52,975 bases of DNA from JAIMBK01 sp040755215 (GTDB taxonomy: Bacteria; Bacillota; Desulfotomaculia; Desulfotomaculales; Nap2-2B): contig JBFMBG010000011.1 of NCBI GenBank assembly GCA_040755215.1, positions 1 to 52,975 on the forward strand. The letters run 5' to 3'. The translations under genes and the position numbers were made by a program. Positions 32,277 to 40,998 of this stretch are shown here, piece after piece; the stretch's first letter is position 1, and every line of letters begins with the position of its first letter. The notes under the pieces were generated by a model. That model saw only the letters and a program-made list of their open reading frames with translations. It was not told the DNA's origin and searched no databases.

Positions 32277-33716
32277 GTGAGCAATTCCAATAGATCCGAA
32301 CTTTTCCGGAAGCTGCCGGCGGTGCACGAGGTTCTGCAGGCGCCTTTGGTGGCCGCTCTGTTGACTGTCCATCCGCGGGAACTGGTAACGGACGCCGTCC
32401 GCTCAGTCTTGAACAGGGTGCGCCGGCAAATTGTAAACGGCGAGGATGTACCTGCTTCTTCAGAGGATGAACTCCTTTTGTTTATTGTCCAGGAAGTTGG
32501 GAAGGAAGTTAAACGGCAGGCGCGGCCGCACTTACGCCGGGTAATCAACGCCACGGGAGTGGTGCTGCACACCAACCTGGGCCGGGCGGTTTTAAGTTCC
32601 CGGGCGCAGCAGGCCATCCAGATGGCCGCTTCGGGTTACACCAACCTGGAGCTGAACCTGGAAACGGGGCGCCGGGGCTCGCGCTACGCGGCGGTGGAAG
32701 GGATTATCACCAGGCTTACCGGGGCGGAAGCCGCCCTGGTGGTTAACAACAACGCCGCCGCCGTCTTGCTGGCCCTGAGCACGCTGGCCGGCGGCAGGGA
32801 AGTCATTGTTTCCCGCGGCCAGCTCATCGAAATCGGGGGTTCCTTCAGAATCCCCGACGTCATGCGGCAAAGCGGGGCCGTCCTGGTGGAAGTAGGAACC
32901 ACCAACAAAACCTACCCCGACGATTACCGGCGGGCGATCACCGAACGGACGGCCCTTTTGCTGCACGTGCATACGAGCAATTACCGGATCGTGGGCTTTA
33001 CCCGGGAAACGACCATCGCAGAACTGGCCGCGGTAGGCCGGGAGTTCGGGCTCCCGGTGATGAGCGACCTGGGCAGCGGCGTGCTGGTGGATTTAGAAAG
33101 TTACGGCCTGCCCGGCGAGCCCACAGTTCAGCAGACGTTGGCGGCGGGGGTGGAGGTAGTGACTTTTTCCGGGGATAAATTGCTCGGCGGCCCCCAGGCG
33201 GGGATCATCGCAGGCAAAAAAGATTTCCTGGAAAAAATGAAAAAGAACCCCCTGACCCGCGCCTTGCGCATCGATAAATTCACCGTCGCCGCTCTGGAGG
33301 CAACGCTCTACGCTTATCTGGACCTTGAGCGGGCCGCCCGGGAAATCCCGGTTTTAGAGATGTTAGCCGCCGGGAAAGTTGCCCTGGAGGAGCGCGCCCG
33401 GCAACTGGCCCGGATTTTAAGCACCCAGCTGGGAAACCGGGCAAAAATCACGATTGTGGAGGTTTCCTCCCGGGTCGGCGGCGGGGCTCTCCCTACGGCC
33501 GAACTCCCCTCTTTCGCGGTAGCCCTGCAGCCCGCGGGCATCCCCGTGGAAGAATTGGGGCACCGCCTGCGGATGGGCGATCCGGCGGTCATCGGGCGCA
33601 TCCAGGAAGATCTCTTGCTGCTCGACGTAAGGACGCTCCGGGAAGGGGAAGGCGAGCTTCTCAGCCAGGCCCTGAAAGACGCTTTCGAGGCAGGTTTGGG
33701 GGTATCCGATGAGTAA
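32277..33716 (+). CDS. selA: L-seryl-tRNA(Sec) selenium transferase
   Basis: 479 aa from GTG at 32277, which gives the usual N-terminus (short Arg/Ser stretch then LFRKLPAVHEVL). Fold-type I PLP enzyme; the cofactor lysine is K301 in SGDKLLGGPQAG (E. coli K295). Converts seryl-tRNA(Sec) to selenocysteyl-tRNA using selenophosphate. Earlier in-frame starts lie within the promoter. Overlaps selB by eight bases. Confidence 0.93.
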   Translation: MSNSNRSELFRKLPAVHEVLQAPLVAALLTVHPRELVTDAVRSVLNRVRRQIVNGEDVPASSEDELLLFIVQEVGKEVKRQARPHLRRVINATGVVLHTNLGRAVLSSRAQQAIQMAASGYTNLELNLETGRRGSRYAAVEGIITRLTGAEAALVVNNNAAAVLLALSTLAGGREVIVSRGQLIEIGGSFRIPDVMRQSGAVLVEVGTTNKTYPDDYRRAITERTALLLHVHTSNYRIVGFTRETTIAELAAVGREFGLPVMSDLGSGVLVDLESYGLPGEPTVQQTLAAGVEVVTFSGDKLLGGPQAGIIAGKKDFLEKMKKNPLTRALRIDKFTVAALEATLYAYLDLERAAREIPVLEMLAAGKVALEERARQLARILSTQLGNRAKITIVEVSSRVGGGALPTAELPSFAVALQPAGIPVEELGHRLRMGDPAVIGRIQEDLLLLDVRTLREGEGELLSQALKDAFEAGLGVSDE

Positions 33717-35610
33717 CCTGATCATCGGCACGGCCGGTCACGTTGACCACGGGAAAACCATGCTGATCAAAGCCCTTACCGGAATAGACACCGACCGTTT
33801 GAAAATTGAAAAAGAGCGCGGGATTTCCATCGAACTGGGCTACGCCTTTTGCCGGCTGCCCAGCGGGCGCAGGGCGGGGATTGTGGACGTGCCCGGCCAC
33901 GAGCGCTTTATCAAAAACATGCTGGCGGGGGTAGGGGGGATCGATCTCGTTCTGCTGGTTATTGCCGCCGACGAAGGTATTATGCCCCAAACCAGGGAGC
34001 ATATGGACATAATCGAACTTTTGCGGATTAAACAGGGGGTAGTGGCGCTCACCAAAGTTGATCTCGTCGACCAGGAGTTACTGGAACTGGTTCGCGAAGA
34101 GGTGCGCGATTTTCTGCAAACCACCTCTTTAAAAAACGCCCCCATTGTGGAAGTCTCCTCTGTTACGGGAAAAGGATTGCCAGAACTTCTGGAGGTCATT
34201 GACCAGGTGGCTGCCCGGGTGAACGAGAAACCGGCGGCCGGCCCCGTCCGCCTGCCGATAGACAGGGCTTTTTCCATTCCGGGCTTCGGAACCGTCGTAA
34301 CGGGCACCCTGTGGAGCGGGGCCATCCGCACCAACGACGGCCTGGAAATAATGCCGCAGGGTTTGCCTGCACGGGTACGCTCCCTGCAGGTGCACGGCGA
34401 AAAGGTCGCCGAGGCGCGCGCCGGGCAGCGCGTGGCCGTTAATATTCCCGGCATCGAAGTAACGGAAGTGGGGCGCGGCAGCGTTCTGGTCCAAAAAGGC
34501 GCTTTTCGGCCGGCAGTCAGGATGGACGTAAAACTTTTCCTGCTCAAAGACGCGCCGAAGGCGCTGACGCACCGCAGCCGGGTGCGCTTTTACCTGGGCA
34601 CGGCGGAAATCCTGGGACGGGTGCTTCTTTTGGACCGGGAAGAACTGGCCCCGGGGCAAGCGGCATACGCTCAGCTCCTGCTGGAAGAACCCACCGTGGC
34701 TGCCAGGGGAGACCGTTTTATTTTGCGTTCCTATTCACCCATGCGCACCATTGGCGGCGGGACGATCATTGACCCGGCGGCCGGAAAACACAAACGCCGG
34801 CGCCCGGAAGTAATTGCGGCTCTGGCGGCGCGGGAAAAGGGTGATCCCCGGGAACTGGTCCTGGACATATTAAAAGCAGGAAAAAACAAGTTGCTTACGA
34901 CAGAGGAGATAAAACAGGCCGGAATTGACCAGGAAATCCTGGCGGGCGCTTTAGAAGATTTAATCAACGCGGAAAAAGTCCAAAAAATTCAGCTTGATCA
35001 GGAAGACTATTTTGTATCTACAGAAGTTTACCAGGGCTGGGTAAAAGAACTTAAAAATTTGCTCGGCAAATATCACCGGGAATACCCCTTAAGAAACGGC
35101 CTGCCCCGGGAAGAACTGCGCTCGCGCCTGCTTCCCGCCTTAAATTCAAGGCAGTTCCAGGCCCTCCTGGAAGCAATGGCGGCGCAGGGGATAATAAAAA
35201 TGGCGGCGCAAACAGTGGCCCTGTCTGATTTTTCACCGCACTTAAACGAACGGCAGCAAAAAGCTTTCGACCGGATTGAGAAAGAATATATCGAAGCCGG
35301 CCTGCAACCCCCCCGGTGGGGCGGGGCAGCCGCCGTCCTTAAGGATGCGGAGGAAGCCCAGGAGTTGCTGCAATATTGCCTGCGTCGCGGTGTCCTGGTG
35401 AAGGTGGCCGACGATCTTTATTTCCACGCCGGCGCCATCGCAAGAGCCAGGAAGCTTCTGCTCGACTACCTGGCTCAAAAGGGCGAGATCACCGTCGGCG
35501 AAGCCCGGGACGTCTGGCAAACTTCCCGCAAATACGCGCTTCCCCTGCTGGAATACTTCGACCAGAACAAAGTGACGAAAAGAGTCGGTGACAAACGGGT
35601 AGTCAGGTAA
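33709..35610 (+). CDS. selB: Selenocysteine-specific elongation factor
   Basis: 633 aa. EF-Tu-like GTPase domain (GTAGHVDHGKT, DVPGHERF), beta-barrel domains, then C-terminal winged helices (about 385-633) that bind SECIS RNA. Delivers Sec-tRNA to UGA codons. selA-selB order is standard. The tRNA-Sec gene, often just downstream, is not found within the window, nor is a recognisable selenoprotein gene. Confidence 0.95.
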   Translation: MSNLIIGTAGHVDHGKTMLIKALTGIDTDRLKIEKERGISIELGYAFCRLPSGRRAGIVDVPGHERFIKNMLAGVGGIDLVLLVIAADEGIMPQTREHMDIIELLRIKQGVVALTKVDLVDQELLELVREEVRDFLQTTSLKNAPIVEVSSVTGKGLPELLEVIDQVAARVNEKPAAGPVRLPIDRAFSIPGFGTVVTGTLWSGAIRTNDGLEIMPQGLPARVRSLQVHGEKVAEARAGQRVAVNIPGIEVTEVGRGSVLVQKGAFRPAVRMDVKLFLLKDAPKALTHRSRVRFYLGTAEILGRVLLLDREELAPGQAAYAQLLLEEPTVAARGDRFILRSYSPMRTIGGGTIIDPAAGKHKRRRPEVIAALAAREKGDPRELVLDILKAGKNKLLTTEEIKQAGIDQEILAGALEDLINAEKVQKIQLDQEDYFVSTEVYQGWVKELKNLLGKYHREYPLRNGLPREELRSRLLPALNSRQFQALLEAMAAQGIIKMAAQTVALSDFSPHLNERQQKAFDRIEKEYIEAGLQPPRWGGAAAVLKDAEEAQELLQYCLRRGVLVKVADDLYFHAGAIARARKLLLDYLAQKGEITVGEARDVWQTSRKYALPLLEYFDQNKVTKRVGDKRVVR

Positions 35611-35792
35611 GGATTAGACCCCCATGCCGCCTTTTTGCGACACCAACAAGGGATGAAAACTTCCGGCCCTCCGCTCGACTTGCCAGGAGCTCTTAAGCGA
35701 CGGCAAACGAACGGCGGGCAAAGGACTATTTTCAGGGTGGAAATCTGGAACCGGGGAAACATTTTTTAAAACAGTGCTGGTGCAAATTTTGG

Positions 35793-36920
35793 ATGAACAG
35801 CTTAGAAGAGGTAATTATTGAAGAAATCAAAACCAAAGGACCGATTACTTTTGCCCGGTTTATGGAAATGGCCCTCTATTACCCGGAACTGGGCTATTAC
35901 ACCCGCCCGGGCGTCAAGATCGGGGCCGCCGGGGACTTTTACACCAGCCCCGACGTTCACCCGGCCTTCGGACAGGCGCTCGCCCGGCAGTTCTTCGAAA
36001 TGTGGGAACAGCTCGGCCGACCGGCCAGGTGGGAGCTGGCGGAGTACGGGGCAGGAAAGGGCAGGCTGGCCTCCCAGATCTTAAAGTTTCTGCGCGAACA
36101 CTATCCCCAGGCTGCGGACGGACTCACCTATCACATCATCGAAATCAGTCCCTATTTCCTGGAAATGCAAAGGGAAGAGTTGAAAAATTTCAATTTACCG
36201 CCTGTAAAGATAAGGTGGACGAAAAACGCCGGCGAGCTGACCGGCAGGCTCACCGGCTGCCTTTTTTCGAACGAACTGGTCGATTCCTTTCCCGTGCACA
36301 GAGTTCGCCGGACAGAAAAAGGTTTGAAAGAAATATACGTAAATTATCAGCAAAATTCTTTCGCCGAAGAGGAAGGCTCCCTTTCAACTCCTCTTCTGGC
36401 GGCCTACTTTGAAGAGGAAGGTGTTCTCCTTGAACCGGGCCAGGCTGCCGAGGTAAACCTGGCCGCCAAAGATTGGCTGCGGGAAGCGAGCGGCTGCCTG
36501 AAGAAAGGTTTTCTCTTAACTATTGATTACGGCGGCACAGCCCGAGAAATTTACGCGCCTTTCCGGCACCAGGGTACCTTGCGCTGTTTTTCCAGGCATC
36601 AATTGTGCGCCAGCCCCTACCGGGACATTGGCCGCCAGGATATTACCGCCAGCGTCAACTTTTCCGCCCTGATGCGCTGGGGTAAAGAATATGGCCTGGT
36701 CAACCTGGGGCTGCTCCCCCAGGGAAAATTTTTAATGAACCTCGGCATCCTGGAGTTAATCCGGAGCGCCCCGGCCGACTACTCCTTCGATGCAGATAAA
36801 TTAAAGGCTACCCTGGCCATCAAAAAGTTAATCATGCCGGAAGGAATGGGAGAAGCATTCAAGGTGCTGATCCAGAGCAAAGGTTTTTCAGAAATACCCA
36901 GGTTGAGAGGTTTGAAGTAA
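35793..36920 (+). CDS. SAM-dependent methyltransferase, MidA/NDUFAF7 (DUF185) family
   Basis: 375 aa. Family hallmarks: GPITFARFMEMALYYPELGYY at the N-terminus, GDFYTSPDVHPAFG, EYGAGKGRLA as the SAM loop and SNELVDSFPVHRV. The eukaryotic relative methylates an arginine in a complex I subunit; the bacterial target is unknown. ATG at 35793. The 180-nt gap before it contains no gene or clear promoter. Confidence 0.85.
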   Translation: MNSLEEVIIEEIKTKGPITFARFMEMALYYPELGYYTRPGVKIGAAGDFYTSPDVHPAFGQALARQFFEMWEQLGRPARWELAEYGAGKGRLASQILKFLREHYPQAADGLTYHIIEISPYFLEMQREELKNFNLPPVKIRWTKNAGELTGRLTGCLFSNELVDSFPVHRVRRTEKGLKEIYVNYQQNSFAEEEGSLSTPLLAAYFEEEGVLLEPGQAAEVNLAAKDWLREASGCLKKGFLLTIDYGGTAREIYAPFRHQGTLRCFSRHQLCASPYRDIGRQDITASVNFSALMRWGKEYGLVNLGLLPQGKFLMNLGILELIRSAPADYSFDADKLKATLAIKKLIMPEGMGEAFKVLIQSKGFSEIPRLRGLK

Positions 36921-36954
36921 ACTGAATATTTACAGGTAAAGAAGGTGAAATCAG

Positions 36955-37344
36955 ATGGTGAAAAGTTTTTCGGTACAGGCCGGGGAAGGCAAGTACACTG
37001 TTTCGATAGCGGCCACGGCGTCCGGGAACGGGATCATTTTGCAACTTTTAGGCGGCGAAAAGCCCCACGTGGGAGCGGTGGTGATCAGTCTGCCCCGCCC
37101 GAGCCTCGCCGATCCGGCGCAAATCAGCTGCAATTCCATTGTCGTCCCTTTGCTGGGGCACAAGGACGACGAAGTGGCCAGGCCCGTTGCCGAACGGGTC
37201 GCACGCCTTTGCGGCCAGCCGGTGGTCGTTATCGCCGGTATTCACGTCGACCAGGCCACAGGTGCCGAGATTGACCTCCTGAAAGAAAATACAAATATGG
37301 CCCTGGATAAATTATGCGGCGTGTTTTCGGGCATAATAAGATAG
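36955..37344 (+). CDS. LpdD-like protein, possible prenylated-flavin chaperone
   Basis: 129 aa, soluble. The pattern GGEKPHVGAVVISLPRPS, then GHKDDEVARPVAER and VVVIAGIHVD(Q)AT resembles the LpdD domain that accompanies prenylated-FMN decarboxylases. A UbiD-family enzyme is encoded 6 kb upstream, so a link to its cofactor is possible but not shown. AAGGTG ribosome site. The assignment is from memory of the family pattern. Confidence 0.6.
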   Translation: MVKSFSVQAGEGKYTVSIAATASGNGIILQLLGGEKPHVGAVVISLPRPSLADPAQISCNSIVVPLLGHKDDEVARPVAERVARLCGQPVVVIAGIHVDQATGAEIDLLKENTNMALDKLCGVFSGIIR

Positions 37345-37382
37345 TAATTTAGCTTATTTGCCTTGAATAAGGAGGTGACTAA

Positions 37383-37532
37383 ATGGTTTACGACCCGAAG
37401 ACCAGGCAATCCAGGAAGGACGATGATCGCTGCTGCCCGGATGAAGATGCGCAGTTAACCTCTGAAGACGATAGCTGCCTCGAAGATGAAGAGGAAGAAG
37501 AAGATAGTGGCTGTCCCACGTGCTTTATATAG
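37383..37532 (+). CDS. Small acidic cysteine-containing protein, unknown
   Basis: 49 codons starting with ATG at 37383 after AAGGAGGTG, an excellent ribosome site. Very acidic (an unbroken run of five Glu, many Asp). Cysteines are arranged as CC, C and a terminal CPTC. No domain recognised. It ends at a terminator and is probably co-transcribed with the LpdD-like gene. A metal-handling or redox role is possible but is inference. Confidence 0.65.
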   Translation: MVYDPKTRQSRKDDDRCCPDEDAQLTSEDDSCLEDEEEEEDSGCPTCFI

Positions 37533-37543
37533 TCCCAGGTCAA

Positions 37544-37576
37544 AACGGGATCCGGGAAGGGTCCCGTTAAATTTTT
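37544..37576 (+). terminator. Terminator before the feo operon
   Basis: A 10-bp stem with one wobble pair (AACGGGATCC / GGGTCCCGTT), 5-nt loop, then AAATTTTT. Confidence 0.85.
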
Positions 37577-37597
37577 GTTCCATTTTTAAAAACCCTC

Positions 37598-37627
37598 TTG
37601 ACAAAGAGCGGGGGCAGCAAATAAAAT
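37598..37627 (+). promoter_or_regulatory. Sigma-A promoter of feoAB
   Basis: TTGACA, 18 nt, TAAAAT, directly followed by the first Fur-like box. Confidence 0.75.
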
Positions 37628-37632
37628 GATTT

Positions 37633-37647
37633 TGAGAATCGGTCTCA
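37633..37647. promoter_or_regulatory. Imperfect Fur-like box overlapping the transcript start
   Basis: TGAGAATCGGTCTCA is an inverted repeat matching 11 of 15 positions of the Fur 7-1-7 motif TGATAATNATTATCA. It sits 6 nt after the -10. Confidence 0.5.
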
Positions 37648-37669
37648 ATGGTTATTATTAAGCCTGTGA

Positions 37670-37684
37670 TGATAATGATTCTCA
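37670..37684. promoter_or_regulatory. Fur box upstream of feoA
   Basis: TGATAATGATTCTCA matches the Fur 7-1-7 consensus at all but one defined position. With the box at 37633 it predicts iron repression of feoAB. Confidence 0.85.
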
Positions 37685-37712
37685 TCCTACTTTAAAAGAG
37701 GGGTAAGCGATT

Positions 37713-38012
37713 ATGATCCTGGACGGGCACAAGGGAAGGAAGCGCTGCCACGGATGCCGGTGTTCTCAAGAGCAGCCATCCCCCGGGATGACCCTGGATT
37801 GTTTAAAAAAGGGGCAGTGTTGCCGGATAATTTCTATTCCTTCGGAAATCGTCCGGGCACAGGCGTTACGTTTCGGCATCGCCGAAGGAGAAATTGTTAC
37901 CTGCCGGGAAAAAGTACCCGCCGGTCCGGTTGTGATTGCCAAAAACAGGCAGGAAATTGCCGTGGGCCGCAAGCTGGCCCAGCAAATTCAGGTAACGGAA
38001 ATCCCTTCGTGA
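37713..38012 (+). CDS. feoA: Ferrous iron transport protein A
   Basis: 99 aa. The SH3-like FeoA core begins near residue 26 (MTLDCLKKGQCCRIISI). A 25-residue N-terminal extension carries a C12-x2-C15-x-C17 cluster absent from typical 75-aa FeoA. FeoA assists FeoB. AAGAGGGG ribosome site. Under the Fur boxes above. Confidence 0.88.
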   Translation: MILDGHKGRKRCHGCRCSQEQPSPGMTLDCLKKGQCCRIISIPSEIVRAQALRFGIAEGEIVTCREKVPAGPVVIAKNRQEIAVGRKLAQQIQVTEIPS

Positions 38013-38028
38013 AAAGGAGAGAAAGTTT

Positions 38029-40005
38029 ATGCCGGCCTGTCACAAATGCCATCAGCAGGTAAATATTCCTTCCGGGGCGCGCAAAATCGTTCTGGCCGGT
38101 AATCCGAACACGGGCAAGTCCGTTTTTTTTAATTACTTAACGGGCATGTATGTGGACGTATCCAACTATCCCGGAACAACCCTGGAGATCTACAGCGGGC
38201 GACTGGATTCCGACGTAGTCATCGACACGCCCGGGGTTTACGGCATTTCCTCCTTTAACGACGAAGAACGCATTGCCCGGGACATCATTTTGTCCGCCGA
38301 CCTGGTTTTAAATATTGTTTCCGCTGCCCATTTGGAACGCGATTTGTTCCTTACGCAGCAAATCATCGATACCGGCGTACCGGTAATTGTCGCCCTGAAC
38401 ATGATGGATGACGCCCGGAAGTCGGGCATTGCAGTTGACGTGGCCAGGTTGAGCGAACTTCTCGGCGTCCCGGTGATACCCACGGTGGCCGTAAAAAAGG
38501 AAGGCCTCGACCGGGTGAAAGCGGAGCTGTTTACCGCCCGCCCGGGGCACGCCACCCCGGGCCTGGCAGAAGATCTCGCCCAATTGGTTAACCGGGTGGA
38601 CACCCTCGGCGAGGCCCTGCTAATTTTAGAAGGAGACCCGGTAATTGCCGCCCGCCACGGTTGCGAGCCGGGAACCCGGCAAGAGGAAATTTACCGCCGT
38701 CGGCGGGAAAGAGTCAACGAGATCTACCGGCAGGTGGTGCGGGAAACTTCCCGGGGAGCCGGCTTCGGCACCATCCTGGGGCGTTGGATGTTGCGGCCGC
38801 TCACCGGGATACCCATCCTGTTTCTGGCCCTCTGGACGATGTACGAAGCAATTGGTGTCTTTATTGCCGGGACTGTCGTGGGAATCACCGAAGAAACCGT
38901 CATGCAGGGCATTTACGAACCAGCCGTCCGGCAGTTCGTAGGACTACTTATTCCGCAGTCCTCCGTGCCGGGTGCCATCTTAGTGGGCGAGTTCGGCCTG
39001 CTCACCATGACGGTGACTTATCTTTTCGGCCTGCTGATGCCGCTGGTGGCGGGGTTTTATTTCTTCTTATCTTTATTCGAAGACTCCGGCTACCTCCCCC
39101 GAATCGCCACCCTGGTCGACCGCCTGCTTACTGCCATTGGTTTAAACGGCCGGGGCGTAATCCCCCTTATTTTGGGATTCGGCTGCGTAACCATGGCCAC
39201 CATTACCACCCGGCTGCTGTCTTCGGAGAGGGAAAGATTAATCGCCATTTTTCTCTTGGGGCTGACCATTCCCTGTTCGGCGCAGTTGGGCGTAATCGCC
39301 GGCATGCTGGCCGGGCTGGGACCGCAATACATAACCCTGTACGTCCTGGTGATTTTCGGCGTCCTGGTGATGGCCGGAACGCTGCTGACCACCCTTTTGC
39401 CGGGGGAGCCGGCGCATCTGCTTATTGACCTGCCGCCCCTGCGGCTGCCGCGCCTGGACAACGTTCTGAAAAAGACCGCCACGAAATCATTCCACTTCCT
39501 CCGGGAAGCCGCGCCGCTTTTTGCCCTGGGAGCGTTGCTCATCAGCATTTTCCAGGTAACTGGAATCCTGACATTCTTGCAAAACACGCTGGCGCCCGTT
39601 ACCGTGGGCTGGTTGAACCTGCCCCGGGAAGCGGCCACGGCCTTCATCATGGGCATCGTGCGGCGGGATTTCGGCGCCGCCGGATTAACCGCCCTGGAGC
39701 TCAACCCGCTCCAAACCGTCGTGGCTCTGATTACCATCACCCTTTTCGTCCCCTGTATTGCCTCCATTCTGGTTATTTTCAAAGAGCGAACCAAAAAGGA
39801 GGCGGCCTTGATCTGGGGAAGCAGCCTGGCGGCAGCCTTTTTGATCGGCGGTCTGACGGCCCAGTTGGCCCGGTTTTTCAACCCCGGCGGCGAAAACTTG
39901 CCGGTGGCCCCGGTAATGCTGGCTTTTGCTGCGCTCACCGCGGCTGTAGTCGGTTTATGTTTGCTGGTTCGCCGTTTTCGACCGACAACCAATTTTCCGG
40001 GATAG
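38029..40005 (+). CDS. feoB: Ferrous iron transporter B
   Basis: 658 aa. GTPase domain with G1 GNPNTGKS (24-31), G3 DTPGVYG and G4 NMMD, a helical linker, then two Gate-type membrane regions. It imports Fe2+. A 20-residue extension before the G domain contains CHKC (C4, C7), not seen in most FeoB proteins, which begin directly at the P-loop. AAAGGAGAG ribosome site; small cysteine protein gene follows at 11 nt. Confidence 0.93.
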   Translation: MPACHKCHQQVNIPSGARKIVLAGNPNTGKSVFFNYLTGMYVDVSNYPGTTLEIYSGRLDSDVVIDTPGVYGISSFNDEERIARDIILSADLVLNIVSAAHLERDLFLTQQIIDTGVPVIVALNMMDDARKSGIAVDVARLSELLGVPVIPTVAVKKEGLDRVKAELFTARPGHATPGLAEDLAQLVNRVDTLGEALLILEGDPVIAARHGCEPGTRQEEIYRRRRERVNEIYRQVVRETSRGAGFGTILGRWMLRPLTGIPILFLALWTMYEAIGVFIAGTVVGITEETVMQGIYEPAVRQFVGLLIPQSSVPGAILVGEFGLLTMTVTYLFGLLMPLVAGFYFFLSLFEDSGYLPRIATLVDRLLTAIGLNGRGVIPLILGFGCVTMATITTRLLSSERERLIAIFLLGLTIPCSAQLGVIAGMLAGLGPQYITLYVLVIFGVLVMAGTLLTTLLPGEPAHLLIDLPPLRLPRLDNVLKKTATKSFHFLREAAPLFALGALLISIFQVTGILTFLQNTLAPVTVGWLNLPREAATAFIMGIVRRDFGAAGLTALELNPLQTVVALITITLFVPCIASILVIFKERTKKEAALIWGSSLAAAFLIGGLTAQLARFFNPGGENLPVAPVMLAFAALTAAVVGLCLLVRRFRPTTNFPG

Positions 40006-40016
40006 GGGGGTAGAAG

Positions 40017-40202
40017 ATGACAACCGGTAAATACAGCTGCCCTTTTTGCAGCTACCCGTTATCTTTTTGCAGCTACCCGTCAACCGACAGTAATTTAACC
40101 CGCTGCCCCCGCTGTAACCACCTCTTGTCCAGGTTTCCGAACTGCCCGGGGGAGTGCGGAAAATGTGTAAAAAAGCAGGTCAGACAACCACAGAAAAGTT
40201 AA
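40017..40202 (+). CDS. Small Cys-rich protein of the feo operon
   Basis: 61 aa. Two CxxC pairs (CPFC, CPRC), a CPGECGKC tail and two further cysteines in repeated FCSYP units. The residues FCSYPLS arise from an exact tandem duplication of DNA (CTTTTTGCAGCTACCCGT at 40042-40059 and 40063-40080, period 21). The position after feoB is that of FeoC-type accessory proteins, but the sequence is not a recognisable FeoC; it looks like a zinc or iron-sulfur protein. Confidence 0.7.
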   Translation: MTTGKYSCPFCSYPLSFCSYPSTDSNLTRCPRCNHLLSRFPNCPGECGKCVKKQVRQPQKS

Positions 40203-40228
40203 TGCGGGCATTTTGCAAGCGGCCCCTT

Positions 40229-40720
40229 TTACCGGTCGCCCTTTTCCCCGCCCCGGTAACCTTCGTCTACAGGCAAGGGGTGTTTTTTGCTGGCCGCCGC
40301 TGCCAGTTCATCGCAACGTAAATTATATTTGTTCGTGCTGTGTCCTTTCACCCAAACCCAGGTGATTTTATGTTTGGTCGCCAGGGAGAGAAGCCTTTCC
40401 CAGAGATCGGCGTTTTTGGCCGCGCCTTGATTAGCGCGCCGCCACTCGTTGGCCCGCCATTTTTCAACCCATCCCCGGCGGATCGCCTCAATTACGTACT
40501 GACTGTCGCTGTATAAAATAACCCGGCAGGGCCTGGTGAGCGCTTCCAGGCCTTTGATCACCGCCATTAATTCCATTCTGTTGTTGGTCGTCCAGGCAAA
40601 TCCTCCGGAAAGTTCTTTTGCCACATCCCGATATTTTAAGACGACACCGTAGCCACCGGGACCGGGGTTGCCTCTGCACGCCCCGTCAGTGTAGATTTGC
40701 ACAACGGGTGCTTCTTTCAC
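40229..40720 (-). CDS. rnhA: Ribonuclease HI
   Basis: 163 aa from GTG at 40720, preceded by CAGGAGTGG; longer starts add residues outside the family. Catalytic D12, E50, D72 and D137 are all present (E. coli D10, E48, D70, D134). Degrades RNA in RNA-DNA hybrids. Convergent with the feo operon. Upstream on the minus strand there are two overlapping TATAAT sequences (near 40768-40785). Confidence 0.94.
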   Translation of the reverse strand: MKEAPVVQIYTDGACRGNPGPGGYGVVLKYRDVAKELSGGFAWTTNNRMELMAVIKGLEALTRPCRVILYSDSQYVIEAIRRGWVEKWRANEWRRANQGAAKNADLWERLLSLATKHKITWVWVKGHSTNKYNLRCDELAAAASKKHPLPVDEGYRGGEKGDR

Positions 40721-40883
40721 AAGGCCACTCCTGACTATATTGAAAAATATCCTGAAAACATTATAACAAATTATAATGACGGAATTAAATCCAGAGTTAA
40801 ATTCCAGGAACAAGATTTTACTTCGTGAAAAAAGGAACTAAATGACACTATCATGTTCGATATTTCACATATATTAAAGGAAA

Positions 40884-40897
40884 GTGATAATAATCAC
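40884..40897. promoter_or_regulatory. CRP/FNR-type operator candidate
   Basis: GTGAT, 4 nt, ATCAC, a perfect inverted repeat extended to AGTGA-N6-TCACA. It lies upstream of the universal stress protein promoter. Members of this regulator family often control such genes in anaerobes; the actual regulator is not in the window. Confidence 0.45.
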
Positions 40898-40939
40898 AAA
40901 GTTTCCCGTCAACATTTTTGCCGGAGGGTTTATTGCCGC

Positions 40940-40969
40940 TTGTCTATCCCTGTTCCCCTGTGCTATTAT
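40940..40969 (+). promoter_or_regulatory. Possible promoter of the universal stress protein gene
   Basis: TTGTCT, 18 nt, TATTAT, 30 nt before the ATG at 40999. Confidence 0.45.
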
Positions 40970-40998
40970 TTAAAAAAACGGAAAGGAGCAAAGGGCAT

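Noticed and set aside
35611..35792. tRNA-Sec gene after selB
   Set aside because: No acceptor stem, T-arm or UCA anticodon arrangement can be formed in this gap.
39090..39992. 300-codon open frame antisense to feoB
   Set aside because: Same reason: complete overlap with a well-supported gene and composition typical of a shadow frame.
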